A stretch of DNA of 64,000 bases from positions 30,311-94,310 of the forward strand of contig DF240185.1 of the NCBI GenBank assembly GCA_000507305.1. Reading direction: 5' to 3'. This DNA comes from Breviolum minutum Mf 1.05b.01. Its lineage: Eukaryota; Sar; Dinophyceae; Suessiales; Symbiodiniaceae. Every line of letters starts with the position of its first letter. Positions within the stretch are counted from its first letter, which is position 1. The translations under genes and the position numbers were made by a program. Shown here one piece after another: positions 1 to 11,054 of the stretch. The notes below the pieces were generated by a model, which was given only the letters and a program-made list of their open reading frames with translations, ran no database searches and was not told where the DNA came from.

Positions 1-240
1 TCAATATATATATATATAATATATATAAATATCATTATATAAAAAAAGATAATTATTTTTTTTAGTAAATAAAAAATATAAAATTATATTTCTTATTTTA
101 ATCTAATAATTATTTATCTTTTTACATTATCTTTATATTTTAGATTTTCTCTATGATCTAATTTTTATTCTATAATATAAAATCAAATGAATCATATTAT
201 ATATTTTTCTTGATCGATTTCATCCTTGGGATTTTCCTGT
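1..240. repeat. AT-rich low-complexity block at window edge
   Basis: Almost pure A/T with TA dinucleotide runs and oligo-T/oligo-A tracts. Composition changes sharply near position 210-240 into ordinary mixed sequence. No open reading frame is credible here. It may be intronic or intergenic filler or the edge of a mobile element; nothing else is visible. Confidence 0.7.
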
Positions 241-487
241 TTCATTAAGGATTTCAATTGTTCACGACCTGAATTGAAATCTCGCTGAACAAGGTTTGCA
301 GCTACAAAAGTGCACATAGAACGATATACACTCAAGGCAAAGCCATATGAGGCACGGGTTGATCAGCCCCGACAATCGAAACATCATATCGTCACACTGC
401 AGAAACAGAAATGGCACCATCACCAAGTGCATGAAATCATCTGATTCATACTCATTCATTTGGAACCTGCCACAGTAAATCACTTAC

Positions 488-559
488 ATCGTCATCATCC
501 TCATCATCACCAGACTCTTCTTCTTCTCCTTCTTCTTCATGTTCTTCGATTTCATGATC
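488..559 (-). CDS. Acidic exon ending at a consensus splice donor
   Basis: Read on the minus strand, an open stretch rich in Glu and Asp (EEHEEEGEEEESGDDEDDDD) ends exactly at GTAAGT, with the donor at 487-486. An in-frame stop lies just upstream, so the exon must begin within about 70 bases. Such acidic tracts occur in many nuclear or chaperone proteins and do not identify a family. The tract could also be a microsatellite that happens to be open. Confidence 0.35.
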
Positions 560-1194
560 ATATCAATCAGCAATGGGCCCCGGGCACTTGAGGACCTCAT
601 CCCGGATGTACTCATTCACCTTCGACCCTTAGCATTTTCGAAAAGTGGTCAAATTGCCAAACACCGTTATTCCTCGTTGTTTGTGAAAAAAAAACCCTCG
701 GTGGGACCCGAAGTCGTTACTGGAAGGATGGTAGATTGGCTCCTCAAGGCTCAGTGGTGACGCAGGTCGGTCAATGGACTCTGCTTGTGTCTAAGAGGAA
801 TTACATTATATAATCATTATATGAAAAGACAACAATAACATAATATCAATATGGACACACACACACACAAACCACGGAAAGATATTAATAATAGGTATAC
901 TCCTTATTGTCGACATGCATGTTTGGCTTAGAGTCATAAGGATTCACCAGGTATATGTAAATGTAGATCTTACAAGACACATTTACACGTCTGACTGTGG
1001 TTCACTAGTATTCTTCTCGCCTGTTTCTATATTATATTCAACATCCACATAATAAGTACTTTTTCATACTTTTCCATTACCCTTGGGGTCCTTTCATCAC
1101 CATGTCCAGTGACCCTTGGGGTCCGACGCAAGGAGGGATTGCCAGCCAACTCTCGGATGATGGCATGAGACTCCTTGCGACAAACACAAGATTT

Positions 1195-1262
1195 CCCTCT
1201 CTCTCTCTATGATATATATATATATATGTATATACATATATGATATATATATATATATGTGC
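1195..1262. repeat. CT and TA dinucleotide repeats
   Basis: A short (CT)n run is followed by two (TA)n runs separated by a few bases. Simple sequence repeat, no coding potential. Confidence 0.85.
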
Positions 1263-1600
1263 ATGTTATTAAGAAATCCTGTAGACAACCTGGTAAAATA
1301 TGATGAGTTGCAGAATTGAGGTCTGAAATACTCATTGGGAAACTGCTTGGCACAGCAGCCTTTGAAATCGAATGATGTAAATGGCCCATTGAAAGACACA
1401 TACCACTGCTTTATACTTTATATCCTTACTGACTTTCCCACCTTTTTTTTGAAGTACTGTACCTGTACAGTACATTCAGAAATTCAATGAAATTCATCAC
1501 CTTCCCATCAAATATCATCAAATAAAGCTTCTCTCACTCTCTATCCGGCTGAAAATGATACAACCTATTACAGAATGATACCGTTTTCACCAACCTTTAC

Positions 1601-1771
1601 CATGGACCCTTTCGGTGACCTGTCTTGGAATGGATGCCAGTTCATCCAATGACACGTTGTTTAGGACCTCGCAGCGACCGGCCATGAAATAGCTGAAAAC
1701 CATGGGGAGAACGTCTACAGGTTGAGCTTCCAGGCCACACCCAAGGAAACGGCTAATTCCATGGCAATACC
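1601..1771 (-). CDS. Internal exon, unknown protein
   Basis: Minus-strand exon bounded by a pyrimidine-rich acceptor (CTTCTCTGGCAG|GG) and the donor CATG|GTAAAG. It is 171 bp, with 56 full codons plus split codons at both ends. The peptide includes QPVDVLPMVFSYFMAGRCEV and LNNVSLDELASIPRQVTERV and reads as an ordinary globular or helical protein. I do not recognise the family. Further minus-strand exons lie on both sides, but the joins were not solved. Confidence 0.6.
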
Positions 1772-1929
1772 CTGCCAGAGAAGTCGAGGGTTGCCTTTTG
1801 GCAATAACATGACATGTTTTTTTCTATTCAGAATGAGATAAGAAGAGGAGTTTTATGAAGCTTGGCTTCATGACAATAGAATGCTTGCTGCTTTATCATC
1901 TCCAGAGCCTCACTTTTTTCCAATGTCTT

Positions 1930-2130
1930 TCACATGTTGAAAGGTAAAAAACGTGAGAGAATGGCCTTCTGTTCTGATGGGGTGGACATCTCAGCCTCTT
2001 TGGCTGCAGTCTTTTCTTGGCCCACATGCCACCCCCCAGAAATCGCATCAAAATCGAAATTTTGCAGTTTGATATCTTGTACTCTCTTGTCTGAACTGGG
2101 AAGGAAGGATGCGATTTGCCCCTTGCTGCT
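1930..2130 (-). CDS. Candidate exon, unknown protein
   Basis: Open minus frame with a protein-like composition, including KRVQDIKLQNFDFDAISGGW and HVGQEKTAAKEAEMSTPSEQ, ending at a stop at 1930. Splice borders are not clear. The plus strand is also open here (95 codons), so this call rests mainly on the minus-strand bias of the neighbourhood. Confidence 0.35.
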   Translation of the reverse strand, partial: SSKGQIASFLPSSDKRVQDIKLQNFDFDAISGGWHVGQEKTAAKEAEMSTPSEQKAILSRFLPFNM

Positions 2131-2638
2131 GCAACATATTGACAAACAAAACTATCGTAGCCACATGACGTTCATATCAGGCAGCTTCTTAGACAGCACA
2201 GGCAAATGCGGCTCAACTTAAATGTAACCCCACAAAATGCATCTCAAAAAGCCAGAATCTCATAATCCACTTTGCCAAGTGTACACTATCAAACACCATC
2301 AGTAGGAAAAATTCGGATCAGACAAGTATGACATAGTATGACTATGACTAAATGTAAATAGCCCCTGAGAGTTTCGGGGGCTCTCAATTAACAACCCAAC
2401 AGCCATGTGTTATTACATGGGATACCATACTTCTTCTCTGCCACCCCTGACATCCCAAGTGTGACGCCTGCTCCACACCTCAGGTAATTTGGAATCAGCA
2501 TCTCTCATGATCCATGGACTATGGTTGTTGTAATGATCCTCTATGAGAAACAACAACACTCCTGATCATATCATACCTCAACGGTGCAGTCTCAAGAAAT
2601 GTCACAGTAAATCCTCCTTGGAATATTTCCCTTTCCTT

Positions 2639-2766
2639 TCAAAGTCCCCGTTTGGGCCATCCGTTTGACACAACCATTTGAGCCACGACACCAAGACCGA
2701 CAGACTGCTTCTCCACGGCGAACTTCAAATAGCGAGAAGGATTGGACACACCACGACGGTGTCGGC
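2639..2766 (-). CDS. Probable terminal exon, unknown protein
   Basis: Acceptor CCTTTTAG|GC followed by 41 codons and a stop at 2639-2641. The peptide contains VSNPSRYLKFAVEKQSVGLG and VVAQMVVSNGWPKRGL at the C-terminus. The phase requires one base from the upstream exon. No family recognised. A second frame is also open across most of the exon but is Cys/Arg-rich and less protein-like. Confidence 0.5.
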
Positions 2767-2929
2767 CTAAAAGGTCTGGTCACTGTTGCGGATTGATTTT
2801 CCAAATTCAACAAACATGTGTGTGTGTGAATAGATATGTATAATCGTGTGTATATATATATATATACATATTTGTATTAGTGTATTGATCCAAATGTATA
2901 ATACATATGTGCTGTATAGAATAATTTCT

Positions 2930-3178
2930 CTGGCAATGTTGAATGAAGGCAAAATCACGGTTTACAGATGAACCATTTTGGTAAAACAAACAATGATGTA
3001 ACTCAGGACAATCTTGCAGAAGTGGAGCGCGATCCATGAAGTCGAATTCAAAATTCAACAAATGGCACCTTCTCAGAAGCACACATATCTTGTGGGTTTT
3101 TTTTTGCCCATGTGCTCTGCTAAACATCCACTTGTCAATGAAAAGAGAAACGGGCGCATCCACATGTTGCAAACAGCT
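2930..3178 (-). CDS. Candidate long exon, unknown protein
   Basis: A long open minus frame (in total 2807-3196) with a protein-like middle section: APVSLFIDKWMFSRAHGQKK and LLNFEFDFMDRAPLLQDCPE. The left part runs into a TA repeat and is probably intron, so the real exon likely stops near 2930-2950. Exact splice sites not determined. Confidence 0.35.
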
Positions 3179-3611
3179 GCTTGAAATTTTCATCATCTCC
3201 AGTGTTTACCCATGGCACGGACACAAGCTCTGTACAATGCACTCCGTGAAGTAACATAGCAACCTATCAGGAAGCCTTCCCAAAAGTTTCCATGCCCCCA
3301 AAAGTTTCTATGCTAGTTGTAGAGATTTCTATTAGGATGTATTAGGTGGACCTAAGTCCAAGCCTTTATAGTCTGCTATACCCAATAGCGATCCGCACCT
3401 CCAAGAACAACCTCATCAATGAGATCTTTGGCTCGAAAATAGGGCAATCGTGTCAAAGCCTTGATACCTCACGTCGCGACGGCCAAGTCCCCTGCACAGT
3501 CATATTGTCGAATATACTGATGTAGATCCATAGAATTATACTCGAATATTCGTACGTATGCAATATCGTACAATATGTATAAGCAAAAAGAGTAGTGTCT
3601 AATACACTTAC

Positions 3612-4052
3612 TGTTTGTTGCAGCAAGCTGCACCAAGATGTTCCTGGTTGGATTTCTCATTCTGGCATTGACTACAACAGTTGCCGAAAATATTGCAACC
3701 TTGAAATGTGCCCAAGTGACAAACAAACCAAGAGGATACAAAACAGCCCTCACCCATTGCCCGATGGACTATATCAATCAATCACCAATTACGTATATCT
3801 TTGAGGTTTCGTAGCCAGCTGTTGGACTGGAGAACCGTCCACGGTAAATATCGAACTTGATAGTTTGCTCCGGGAAGGAGAATGGCTCTATGACTCCATC
3901 CGTAACATGGAATTTCACTGCATTCATCAGAAACAGTGTTACCCTTGCTCGCCAGGCAATGACATCTCCTCGCGCAGGACCCAATCTATACATGATGTTT
4001 GGCCCTTCACAAACTTCAACAAGCAAAACAACTGCCTCCATGTTCGAACACC
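3612..4052 (-). CDS. Two-exon fragment of an unknown, possibly extracellular or membrane-associated protein
   Basis: Exon 1 is 4052-3793 (acceptor TCTCTTGCAG|GG, donor ATATAC|GTAATT). Exon 2 is 3699-3612 (acceptor CATTTCAAG|GTT, donor AACA|GTAAGT). Phases join cleanly: exon 1 ends on a whole codon and exon 2 starts on one. The peptide is strand-rich: MEAVVLLVEVCEGPNIMYRL, NAVKFHVTDGVIEPFSFPEQ, then VAIFSATVVVNARMRNPTRN. The alternation of hydrophobic residues suggests a beta-sandwich, and the second exon loosely recalls LEA-2/NDR1-type repeats, but that is only an impression. The plus strand is also open across exon 1 with many cysteines. The minus reading is preferred because both exons have consensus splice sites and matching phase. 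Confidence 0.6.
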
Positions 4053-4317
4053 CTGCAAGAGAATGCAATGTTCATAAAAACTAATCAACTCCTCTGCAAC
4101 AACCTGCTATAGTATTTCTAGGACAAAATCATTCAACAGCAGCCTTCCACAAGGAAACTGCATCCCCCCACCCCTCCATAGTCTACCCAGTCTACCCGTT
4201 CACTGAGTGTAGGGCAATGATCATCCAAATCCAAAGAATTTTTGAGGGCCTTTGCAGGCAATTGATGGGCTTGCTCGACCCATCGGTGCAACAATTCAAA
4301 GACGGGAAAATGTGAAC

Positions 4318-4380
4318 TTGAAAATCAATGCTCCCTCGAGAAATGTGCCAGCTTGGAGTTGAAAATCAATGCTCCCTCGA
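4318..4380. repeat. 22-bp direct repeat
   Basis: The same 22-bp unit (starting TTGAAAATCAATGCTCCCTC) occurs at 4318-4339 and 4359-4380, 41 bases apart. A small local duplication in non-coding sequence. Confidence 0.85.
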
Positions 4381-4974
4381 AATACCTTACAGGAATACCT
4401 ACTTCCAGTAGGAGATGGACATCAAGTGTTTTTAAAACCCATCAATTTGGAATCTGAGACCACCCCCTCATGACTTCAACATATAAAGCCAAAATCCAAA
4501 CCATGCCCCGTCAGGGCTTTCATACGTAGTTCTTGACCTGCATCCAGTCGGTGTGTCTTGGGGGAGCGTTGAACTAGTTCAAATCTGTATGATAAATGGA
4601 GAAAATATGAAGAGTTGCATTCATAGAATCCTCCCTCCAAGGATTCTAAGCTAGATTTGGGCATTTCTGTTTTTGATTACGAAACTGCACATCTTTCATC
4701 CATTTTTGGCAAAGCATTTAATCCAAATCTGGTTCATGGTCACTCTTGGCCTGCACCATCTTCTCCTGGAAGGGTGGGCATTCATGGCATCCATGCTGAA
4801 CATGGCCATCCAAAATCATGGGAATGTTGTATCATACCGAATCTCTTCATCCTGATCAACATCATCAAATCATCAACATCATCCTCACTGTGACAGAAGC
4901 ACATACATAAATCAAACTACATAACAATAATGCAACTATTAATCATTAAAGTAGCCATGGTTGCAACTGTCATT

Positions 4975-5144
4975 ACGGTTCTCCTTACTATTATTACCAT
5001 TCATATTCATCATCATCAGCATCATCATCTTCATCATGATCGTCATCATCATCATCAAAATCGTGGTCACCGTCATGTCACCGCCATCGTCATCGTCATT
5101 GTCGTCGCCATCATCATCACGATCGCCAAGATCATCACGATCGC

Positions 5145-5182
<38 letters not shown>

Positions 5183-5225
5183 CAATCGCCATCCCCGTGA
5201 TCCTCCTCCTCCTTCTCATCATCAT
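4975..5225. repeat. CAT/ATC trinucleotide microsatellite
   Basis: A long imperfect CAT/ATC array with CGTCAT and GATCGC interruptions. It is open in several frames (polyHis, polyIle, polyAsp, polyMet), all of which are artefacts of the repeat. Confidence 0.9.
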
Positions 5226-5626
5226 GATCCCCATCCACAAGTCAATCACGTATCGCTCACTTTGCCACCCCCAGGAACTGGCTGCCCAATGTTCATTCGC
5301 TTCCAGTTTACTCAGCCAACGAGGTTTGGTCACTGGTCAAACCATAAGATCTTACCAAACCGAGAACAGTCTGAGTGACAACTGAGTATCATAGAATATC
5401 ATTGGGGGGAAATCCGCCCCTCCAAGTTCCTTCCCCCCCCATCCTGAGGGCTCATTGGCAGTGTTTGATAGCTGCTAAGGGGCCGTCTTGGTGCTGGTGC
5501 TGTCACCTTTCCCGTCTTTGAAAAACAAACCAGTGGCATCCAGTGGCCAGCTAAAAGAGAAATGAGGTTGACATATTTTGAACCAAGGTCGGGTACATGA
5601 CTTAAAATCTCCGGGTCGTAAGTTAC

Positions 5627-5709
5627 TATCAGTCTTGAGCTTCCAGCATGAAATGCTGTGTAGCATCCATTTTGGGTCGTCACATTTGCACCAACATCAA
5701 GTCTATCAA
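5627..5709 (-). CDS. Exon resembling part of an ankyrin repeat
   Basis: Acceptor TTCTGTTTGACAAG|TT and donor CTGATA|GTAACT. The peptide includes DRLDVGANVTTQNGCYTAFH followed by AGSSRLI. The spacing of GAN...NG.YTA.H matches the ankyrin core, whose usual form has GADVN..D..G.TALH. This is family knowledge applied to a single 27-residue exon, so it is suggestive only. A plausible next exon begins at 5551 (TCTCTTTTAG|CTGG), and either of two frames could follow. Confidence 0.4.
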
Positions 5710-6050
5710 CTTGTCAAACAGAAAAAACAGCAGCATTTCGTACAAAAGGCTTGATGATTGCTGAGGATAAAGGTCTAAGTCAGTGAAATTACAAAGGAAC
5801 CCACGCAGTACAGGTTTCCTGAACACATGGATGCAACAAGACCAAACTCAAGATGCCTACTGTAAGCATGTGACCAGTCAGAAGTTCTGTTTCCAAAGGG
5901 TTTTTGTGGATTGTCATGACATGGTTGTGGTCAATTCTATCGCATGATCTTCAACTTGACCGAGCAAAAAATCTAGAGCCAGCTAAGGCTTAGCCTTTCA
6001 TCAATGACACTGGCTGACTGGTTGTAGCCTCAATCATGTCACCCGAGTAG

Positions 6051-6215
6051 CTACGCCATGGCCTTCGGCTCCTCCTTGCTGGGATCTTCATCGGCTGCAT
6101 CTTCTCCGTGAGCTTCAGACTTCACCAAAACTGGCGCTTGGAGTTGGGGGTCACAGTGGAGATGAAGGGAGTTGGCAATCAACATTTTGATCTCGGTCCG
6201 GGATGGAAAATGAAA
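6051..6215 (-). CDS. Terminal exon with acidic C-terminal tail
   Basis: Acceptor GATTCTAAAG|TTT, 54 codons and a TAG stop at 6051-6053. The C-terminus reads KSEAHGEDAADEDPSKEEPK then AMA. The exon starts on a codon boundary. An upstream minus reading at about 6240-6400 (QQRKHWLPIANQVLVDGMLA) is a likely preceding exon. Unknown protein with a charged tail. Confidence 0.6.
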   Translation of the reverse strand, partial: FHFPSRTEIKMLIANSLHLHCDPQLQAPVLVKSEAHGEDAADEDPSKEEPKAMA

Positions 6216-7085
6216 CTTTAGAATCAAAAGGATGACGATTCCTTTTGTGGCACTAGTACCAAAGGAGTACTGGCAGAGGAAGGGCTGAATACAAATCTTA
6301 TAGCCAACATGCCATCCACAAGCACCTGGTTGGCGATTGGGAGCCAGTGCTTTCTCTGTTGCCCTCGCTGGCCTCGGCCATCCAACACCCTCGAAGAAGC
6401 ACGTCGAGGTTGCTTGGGAAACATAAAGGATAGTACGATGATATTCAAATTCAGAACCAAGAAACCTCAAAACTACGCTTGTACAGGGAATCTATGTGCT
6501 AGTGATTAATGTGTGTTCCATATCATATTCAATCATATTTATGTGCAGTATACCAAATGTATATAAAGAATACAATATGGATGCACATTCCAACTTACAA
6601 AATTGCGACTAACAAACACTTGAACAGATATGACAGATATCACGCCCAGCAAGATCCCCTGTCTGAGTTGATCCCTGCTTCAAGAAATACTGGCATTTCC
6701 TGACAACCCCCTTCTTGGTGGGGAATTCAAAAATTGGGTATCGAAATGTATCGAATAAAATTTCCCGTACTCATAACTACTTCTTGCATCATGTTGTCAT
6801 GTTGCTAGCTAGATTGATGTTTCGTTGTTGTCTGGATTTGCAATGATGCAACGACGTAGAACAACTTTCTTTGAACCTGGTGCAGTCTGCGGAATTTGAA
6901 CTGGACACTTGTCTTTCTTGAATCTCCAAAATGCCTTGGCTCACATGCATTTAAGTGGTATCAGCACTGTAGGGAAAAACCCTTCATTTTCACAGGGTTT
7001 TTATGTTTCAAAATGTAGATACCCTACATCAGCATCATGCCCATCATTTACACCTAATGTCAGTCCTCCCTTGAGGCATTCACAC

Positions 7086-7173
7086 CAGTTGCTTATATCC
7101 TGTCAGGCCGCCCACCACCTTGGTGACATGTGCTCCAAGGCAGGATGTCATTGTGGGCACCCGGACTTTAAGG
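7086..7173 (-). CDS. Internal exon, unknown protein
   Basis: Acceptor CCTCAAAG|C and donor CAACTG|GTGTGA, with 29 whole codons. The peptide runs LKVRVPTMTSCLGAHVTKVV then GGLTGYKQL. The plus strand is open across the same region, rich in Cys and His. The minus reading fits the neighbouring exons better. Confidence 0.45.
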
Positions 7174-7549
7174 CTTTGAGGTGAAATTATTTCCAACAAG
7201 GACGAATTATCCCCCATGACGAGTATCATTTACACATTTGTAAATTGGACGAACTAGGTACTTGAACATGCATTGGTATGTGCAGAAACATGTTCATATG
7301 TATATGTCGCTTGAATAAGTACTTGTGTATGTACAACTTGGATATGAATGAATTTATACTCTTAAATCCTGAACACATTTGAATACCAAAACTGCAAAAC
7401 TAATAAGTAAATGATATTGCAATATATATATATACATATCATGATTACATGTATATAATTATATAGTTATAAAAAATTGACGCACGGACTGCGTCATCTT
7501 TCACCTGCCTATTAGATAAGTCGTTCAGTGGCTACATCATTCTTTTGGA

Positions 7550-7771
7550 GTAGGATTGCTGCAGGGCAGACTTAGGGAATAATGAAATTTTTGCTGGAAC
7601 TATGGGGAAGTGCGGCGGACTGGTTGCTCGCTTGCCACACGTGGCGTTGAATTGGAGGGGGTCGTTACCCGACATCAAGTGAAACTCAGCCTCACTGCAA
7701 GTTGAGCTGTGTTTGGATACACTATCACTAGCACAAATTTTGGGATTTACGTGACCATCAACAGGATACAA
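7550..7771 (-). CDS. Candidate exon, extracellular-type composition
   Basis: Open minus frame with spaced cysteines (PKICASDS, SSTCSEAEFHLMSG, FNATCGKRATSPPHF). A GTAACG after HLMSG could be an internal donor, so the exon may be shorter than the open frame. Family unknown. Confidence 0.4.
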
Positions 7772-7897
7772 TTCCCCTCAAGAAACAGCTGGATATCTTC
7801 AAAGCACCAAATCGAGAAATTGGGCCAATTATGGTAAATTCAACTAATCCATCCATTGAAACAAATTGAAGTTTCCAAAACTTGCTCATTCATCAAC

Positions 7898-8070
7898 CTT
7901 GGATCCACAGTTCTCTTGAGTTCCCGTGCCCGTCGCACTTTCGCTGGAGGCGTTGCAGGCCTGAAACTTTCACGGGTACCAGTGGACACCATTGGGGGAC
8001 ATCCACGGATTTGAGTCGTGTTTCCACAGCAGGTTGGGGGGGCTCTTCCAGGAACGTCTCGTAGCCAGCA
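7898..8070 (-). CDS. Internal exon, unknown protein
   Basis: Acceptor TGAAATAG|T and donor ATCCAAG|GTTGAT, with 57 whole codons. The peptide includes YETFLEEPPQPAVETRLKSV and VPQWCPLVPVKVSGLQRLQR. Lengths and phase are internally consistent. No family recognised. Confidence 0.55.
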
Positions 8071-8120
8071 CTATTTCATCATATCATCTGCAAAAATCAT
8101 ACTTTTTAATCTTTTTATTC

Positions 8121-8152
8121 TTTCATTTTTCTATGCTTTCATTTTTCTATGC
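8121..8152. repeat. 16-bp perfect tandem duplication
   Basis: TTTCATTTTTCTATGC occurs twice back to back (8121-8136 and 8137-8152). Confidence 0.9.
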
Positions 8153-8377
8153 TAATTGATGGTGCCGTCCCGTGGCCCCTGTGCATTTCACAGGAAAACA
8201 AGACCACGGTGCCTATACAATGTGTGGGGCGGGGTGCGGATGGTAGCTGGGGCGGTGGGGTGGGGTGGTACTTGTTCCTTGCACGTGCACACATGTGAGA
8301 TGGCACGCATCTCATGGGGTGGGGCTTGGTGGATGTCCTTATGTGTCTGTGCAACGTATCAGCCTACAATGTCCAAT

Positions 8378-8497
8378 CTATTGCCAGTTCGCCCGCCTGT
8401 TCGGCACGGCAGCTTTGGCCGGCACGGCGACGCTGGCGGCAGTGACGCCTGCGACCGTTGCAACCGGATTCACCGTTGACGTGTCACCAAAATCAAG
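8378..8497 (-). CDS. GC-rich terminal exon, Ala/Val-rich
   Basis: Acceptor GTGAATCTAG|CTT, 39 codons, TAG stop. The peptide starts LDFGDTSTVNPVATVAGVTA and is low in complexity. It sits in a short GC-rich island unlike its AT-rich surroundings. The plus strand offers a rival reading (RLFGTAALAGTATLAAVTPA, stop at 8499-8501, acceptor ATTGCCAG at 8385). The choice rests on neighbour orientation. Confidence 0.4.
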   Translation of the reverse strand, partial: LDFGDTSTVNPVATVAGVTAASVAVPAKAAVPNRRANWQ

Positions 8498-8572
8498 CTA
8501 GATTCACTTGTGGAGATTGGATTTTGCCGAAAAAAAATGATTGACATTTTTTTGCAGAATCTTCAAGTTGCA

Positions 8573-8620
8573 ATAAGATCCAATGAGATCCAGTAAGATC
8601 CATTGAGATCCAGTAAGATG
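8573..8620. repeat. 10-bp degenerate tandem repeat
   Basis: About five units alternating between GATCCAATGA, GATCCAGTAA and GATCCATTGA. Non-coding minisatellite. Confidence 0.85.
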
Positions 8621-8955
8621 AGCCTTCATTACTTCTCTTCTTGCTTCGCTTGGGTTGTTCTGCCGCTGCCCAATCAAACCAATCCTGAAGAGAAGATGTG
8701 ATTTGGGAAAGGCCTCATTTCCCCGGTGTCACTGTCAAAAATAGATTCAAACTGCTAGTATGTAAATTCAAACATATATATATAATACACTTTTATATTA
8801 TTAATCAAAAAAATGGGTAAGAAAAGAGTTACATGTTTGAAAAACATGGACTTCCGAGGCAGCACATAACTATAAACCTCCATGTAACTGCAAGTCTTTT
8901 GGGATCCCCTCAATGAATTTTCGCGGGATAAGAAGACAACTGCTTGAATCAATAC

Positions 8956-9015
8956 CATTTTGGGTGCCTCATCGATGTCGTTGACATCTTCCTGTGGCGG
9001 GGCTGCTGGCTTACT
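8956..9015 (-). CDS. Short internal exon
   Basis: Acceptor TTTGCTTAG|AGT, donor AAAATG|GTATTG, exactly 20 codons: SKPAAPPQEDVNDIDEAPKM. Pro/Ala then acidic residues, probably a flexible linker. Unknown gene. Confidence 0.45.
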
Positions 9016-9153
9016 CTAAGCAAATACACCAGCAAATGCAAATCTTGGAGATACGCCTTTGGACTTCAAAATTACAATGCCACATTGCATTTTCATGCTC
9101 AAATTTTCGAATCATTTCAATTTGATTTTTCAACTCCAGGTTGAGCCATACAC

Positions 9154-9272
9154 CACAGTTTCCCGATTTCTCTCAACAAAAACGGGCACAGGAGTAAGTC
9201 TTGCTGCTCTTGGTCAACATCGACACAACCCCGTAAAAGGACCTCGGGTGGCGATGCTTCAAGTGCTTCTGC
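9154..9272 (-). CDS. Internal exon, unknown helical protein
   Basis: Acceptor TTCCTATTCAG|GCA and donor CTGTG|GTGTAT. The peptide includes AEALEASPPEVLLRGCVDVD and QEQQDLLLCPFLLREIGKL. Strongly protein-like and helical. The phase (two leftover bases) does not match the next visible exon at 9015, so another small exon or a different donor is needed. Confidence 0.55.
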
Positions 9273-9479
9273 CTGAATAGGAACCCTCCCAGGTAAGCTA
9301 ATTGGTTGTTGAACCCAAGATCTGAAAAGATCGTCCGTTTCAAAAAAAAAATGGACATTGAGTGTTGAAAACCAAGCTTGTCGAACATCACCACCTAAAC
9401 AGTGTTGGAAGATGAGCTACATTTTGAAATGGGGTTCCGCCAGGTCTATGTCAGTTGGCTCGAGAGTAGCAGAAACAAG

Positions 9480-9700
9480 TCAGGAACAATTGCAATTGCA
9501 AACACTTTCTCGAGATGATGCTGTATCTATATAAAGTGACGTGTCTAGAGCTTGTGTGCTGATCTGAAGGCTTCTGGTACTGCGAGAAATAGAATTGCCC
9601 AGGGAACATGGTTGCAATTGCTGGTTTCCCAAGGTACTGGTACTGGATTCATTTTGTATGTATATAATTGTATATATATATAGATACATATACACTCTAT
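9480..9700. other. Spacer with TA repeats
   Basis: Contains a TA-rich stretch near 9655-9700. An open minus frame (73 codons) is partly made of the repeat and has no convincing splice borders. No feature supported. Confidence 0.5.
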
Positions 9701-9752
9701 ACAAATATATGATACATGTATTTATTGCACAGATTCAATAGGATTTGCGTAC

Positions 9753-9898
9753 CCCCTAAAAGTCCTGGCACTGTCCTACTCAGATTCCCTGTCACCATGG
9801 ACTGACATATTTTGGTCGCCTTTGCTGCATCGATCTCCTCTTGTGCAGTTCCATCTGCTGCATCCGCCTTGTCACCGGGCGAGAAGGTGCCGAAAAAT
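9753..9898 (-). CDS. Internal exon, unknown protein
   Basis: Acceptor TGAGGAAG|A and donor TTAGGGG|GTACGC, with 48 whole codons. The peptide includes FFGTFSPGDKADAADGTAQE and EIDAAKATKICQSMVTGNLS. An alternative reading starting at the upstream AG (9907) is basic and less likely. Family not recognised. Confidence 0.5.
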
Positions 9899-10458
9899 CT
9901 TCCTCAACCTAGTCTTGCAAAAGGAACCCATTCATCATTTCATGTTGTACAACTAAAAACAATATACATGTTTGTGAGTGTTTATGTAAATATATATAAT
10001 GAATATATATATATACAGAAAACGTACGTGCCTGCATGCACATAAACATATACAGAGTATATGCATATGGAAACTATATGACCATTCGTGCACTGGAGAT
10101 TTTCTGCATATTGAAGAGTAAGCATCTTTGGTATGTATCATGTAGCGTAGAAGTACCTAGCAGTAGCTACATGTTGTATGTAACACCTCCACACATACAT
10201 GTACCATATATAATGTACACATGCATACAAATACATACAACGAGCACATCAAATCACTATATTGTAGGAGTTACACTTACAGCATCTGTTCCCAACAACA
10301 TTTCCCTTCATAATGCAAGGTCCACTCTTGATCAAATCTAGCAATCTCACACAGAATAGGAATGGCCGGGACACATAATTGCATCATCCACATCGATGTT
10401 GCAAACAAACTTTTGGAACCGTTCCCTCTTCCATGTTTTCGTTTGCAAATGCACTTAC

Positions 10459-10524
10459 CATATCCACCTCTTCTTCCACAACCTCTTCATATTCTGCGGG
10501 ATCTTCCTCATCTTCCTCATCTTC
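10459..10524 (-). CDS. Acidic exon with consensus donor
   Basis: Donor GATATG|GTAAGT. A likely acceptor is GTTGATAAG|GAA, giving 22 codons that are nearly all Glu/Asp (EDEEDEEDPAEYEEVVEEEV). The open frame continues upstream, so the exon may be longer. Probably a disordered acidic segment. Confidence 0.45.
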
Positions 10525-11054
10525 CTTATCAACGGTAAACAGCATAACAACGGAGCTTACAGCGTTGAAATGTTGAAACATGTGCTTTCACCCCCTGCCA
10601 AACCCACAATAGATGCTGCACTAGCGCTTGGCTCAATGGTCGAAGCAATTTCTTTCATGCAAACATTTCAAACGTGTCAATGGCCCCATCCCAAATCACC
10701 ACAAGCAAGCAACAGTATCAGTATCAATTTACCATGATGAATGACAATGAGATTTCTCGAAGCCTTCATCCTTCAAATGAAAGTTGGGTATCAGCTCCCA
10801 TATCATACTGCACTCTATTCGACAAAACGTCTCAAATTTTGGTACATTCAGGATTTAGGACTTGTAGACTTTGGGTATACCGTATACCTTTTAAGACTCC
10901 CTGCCCTGTCAAACCCAGAAAATTGCCTCCTTCTCTTGCTTTGCCTTAGTACATGGGATTCTCACAAGGAATATGGGCTCAAACTGCCCATCCACCCACC
11001 TGGGGTTTGAACGGCACAAAATCGATCTGAAAGGATTGCGAAAATGATCATATT

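Noticed and set aside
1101-1195. Plus-strand start MSSDPWGPTQGGIASQLSDD
   Set aside because: Runs straight into a CT/TA repeat with no donor; on the opposite strand to nearly everything else.
3638-3795. Plus-strand signal-peptide-like reading MFLVGFLILALTTTVAENIA
   Set aside because: Attractive by itself, but the next plus exon does not join in phase, whereas the minus reading has consensus sites at both exons.
4939-5333. Long open frames of 79-151 codons over the CAT repeat
   Set aside because: All are translations of a trinucleotide microsatellite; no splice sites or non-repeat protein content.
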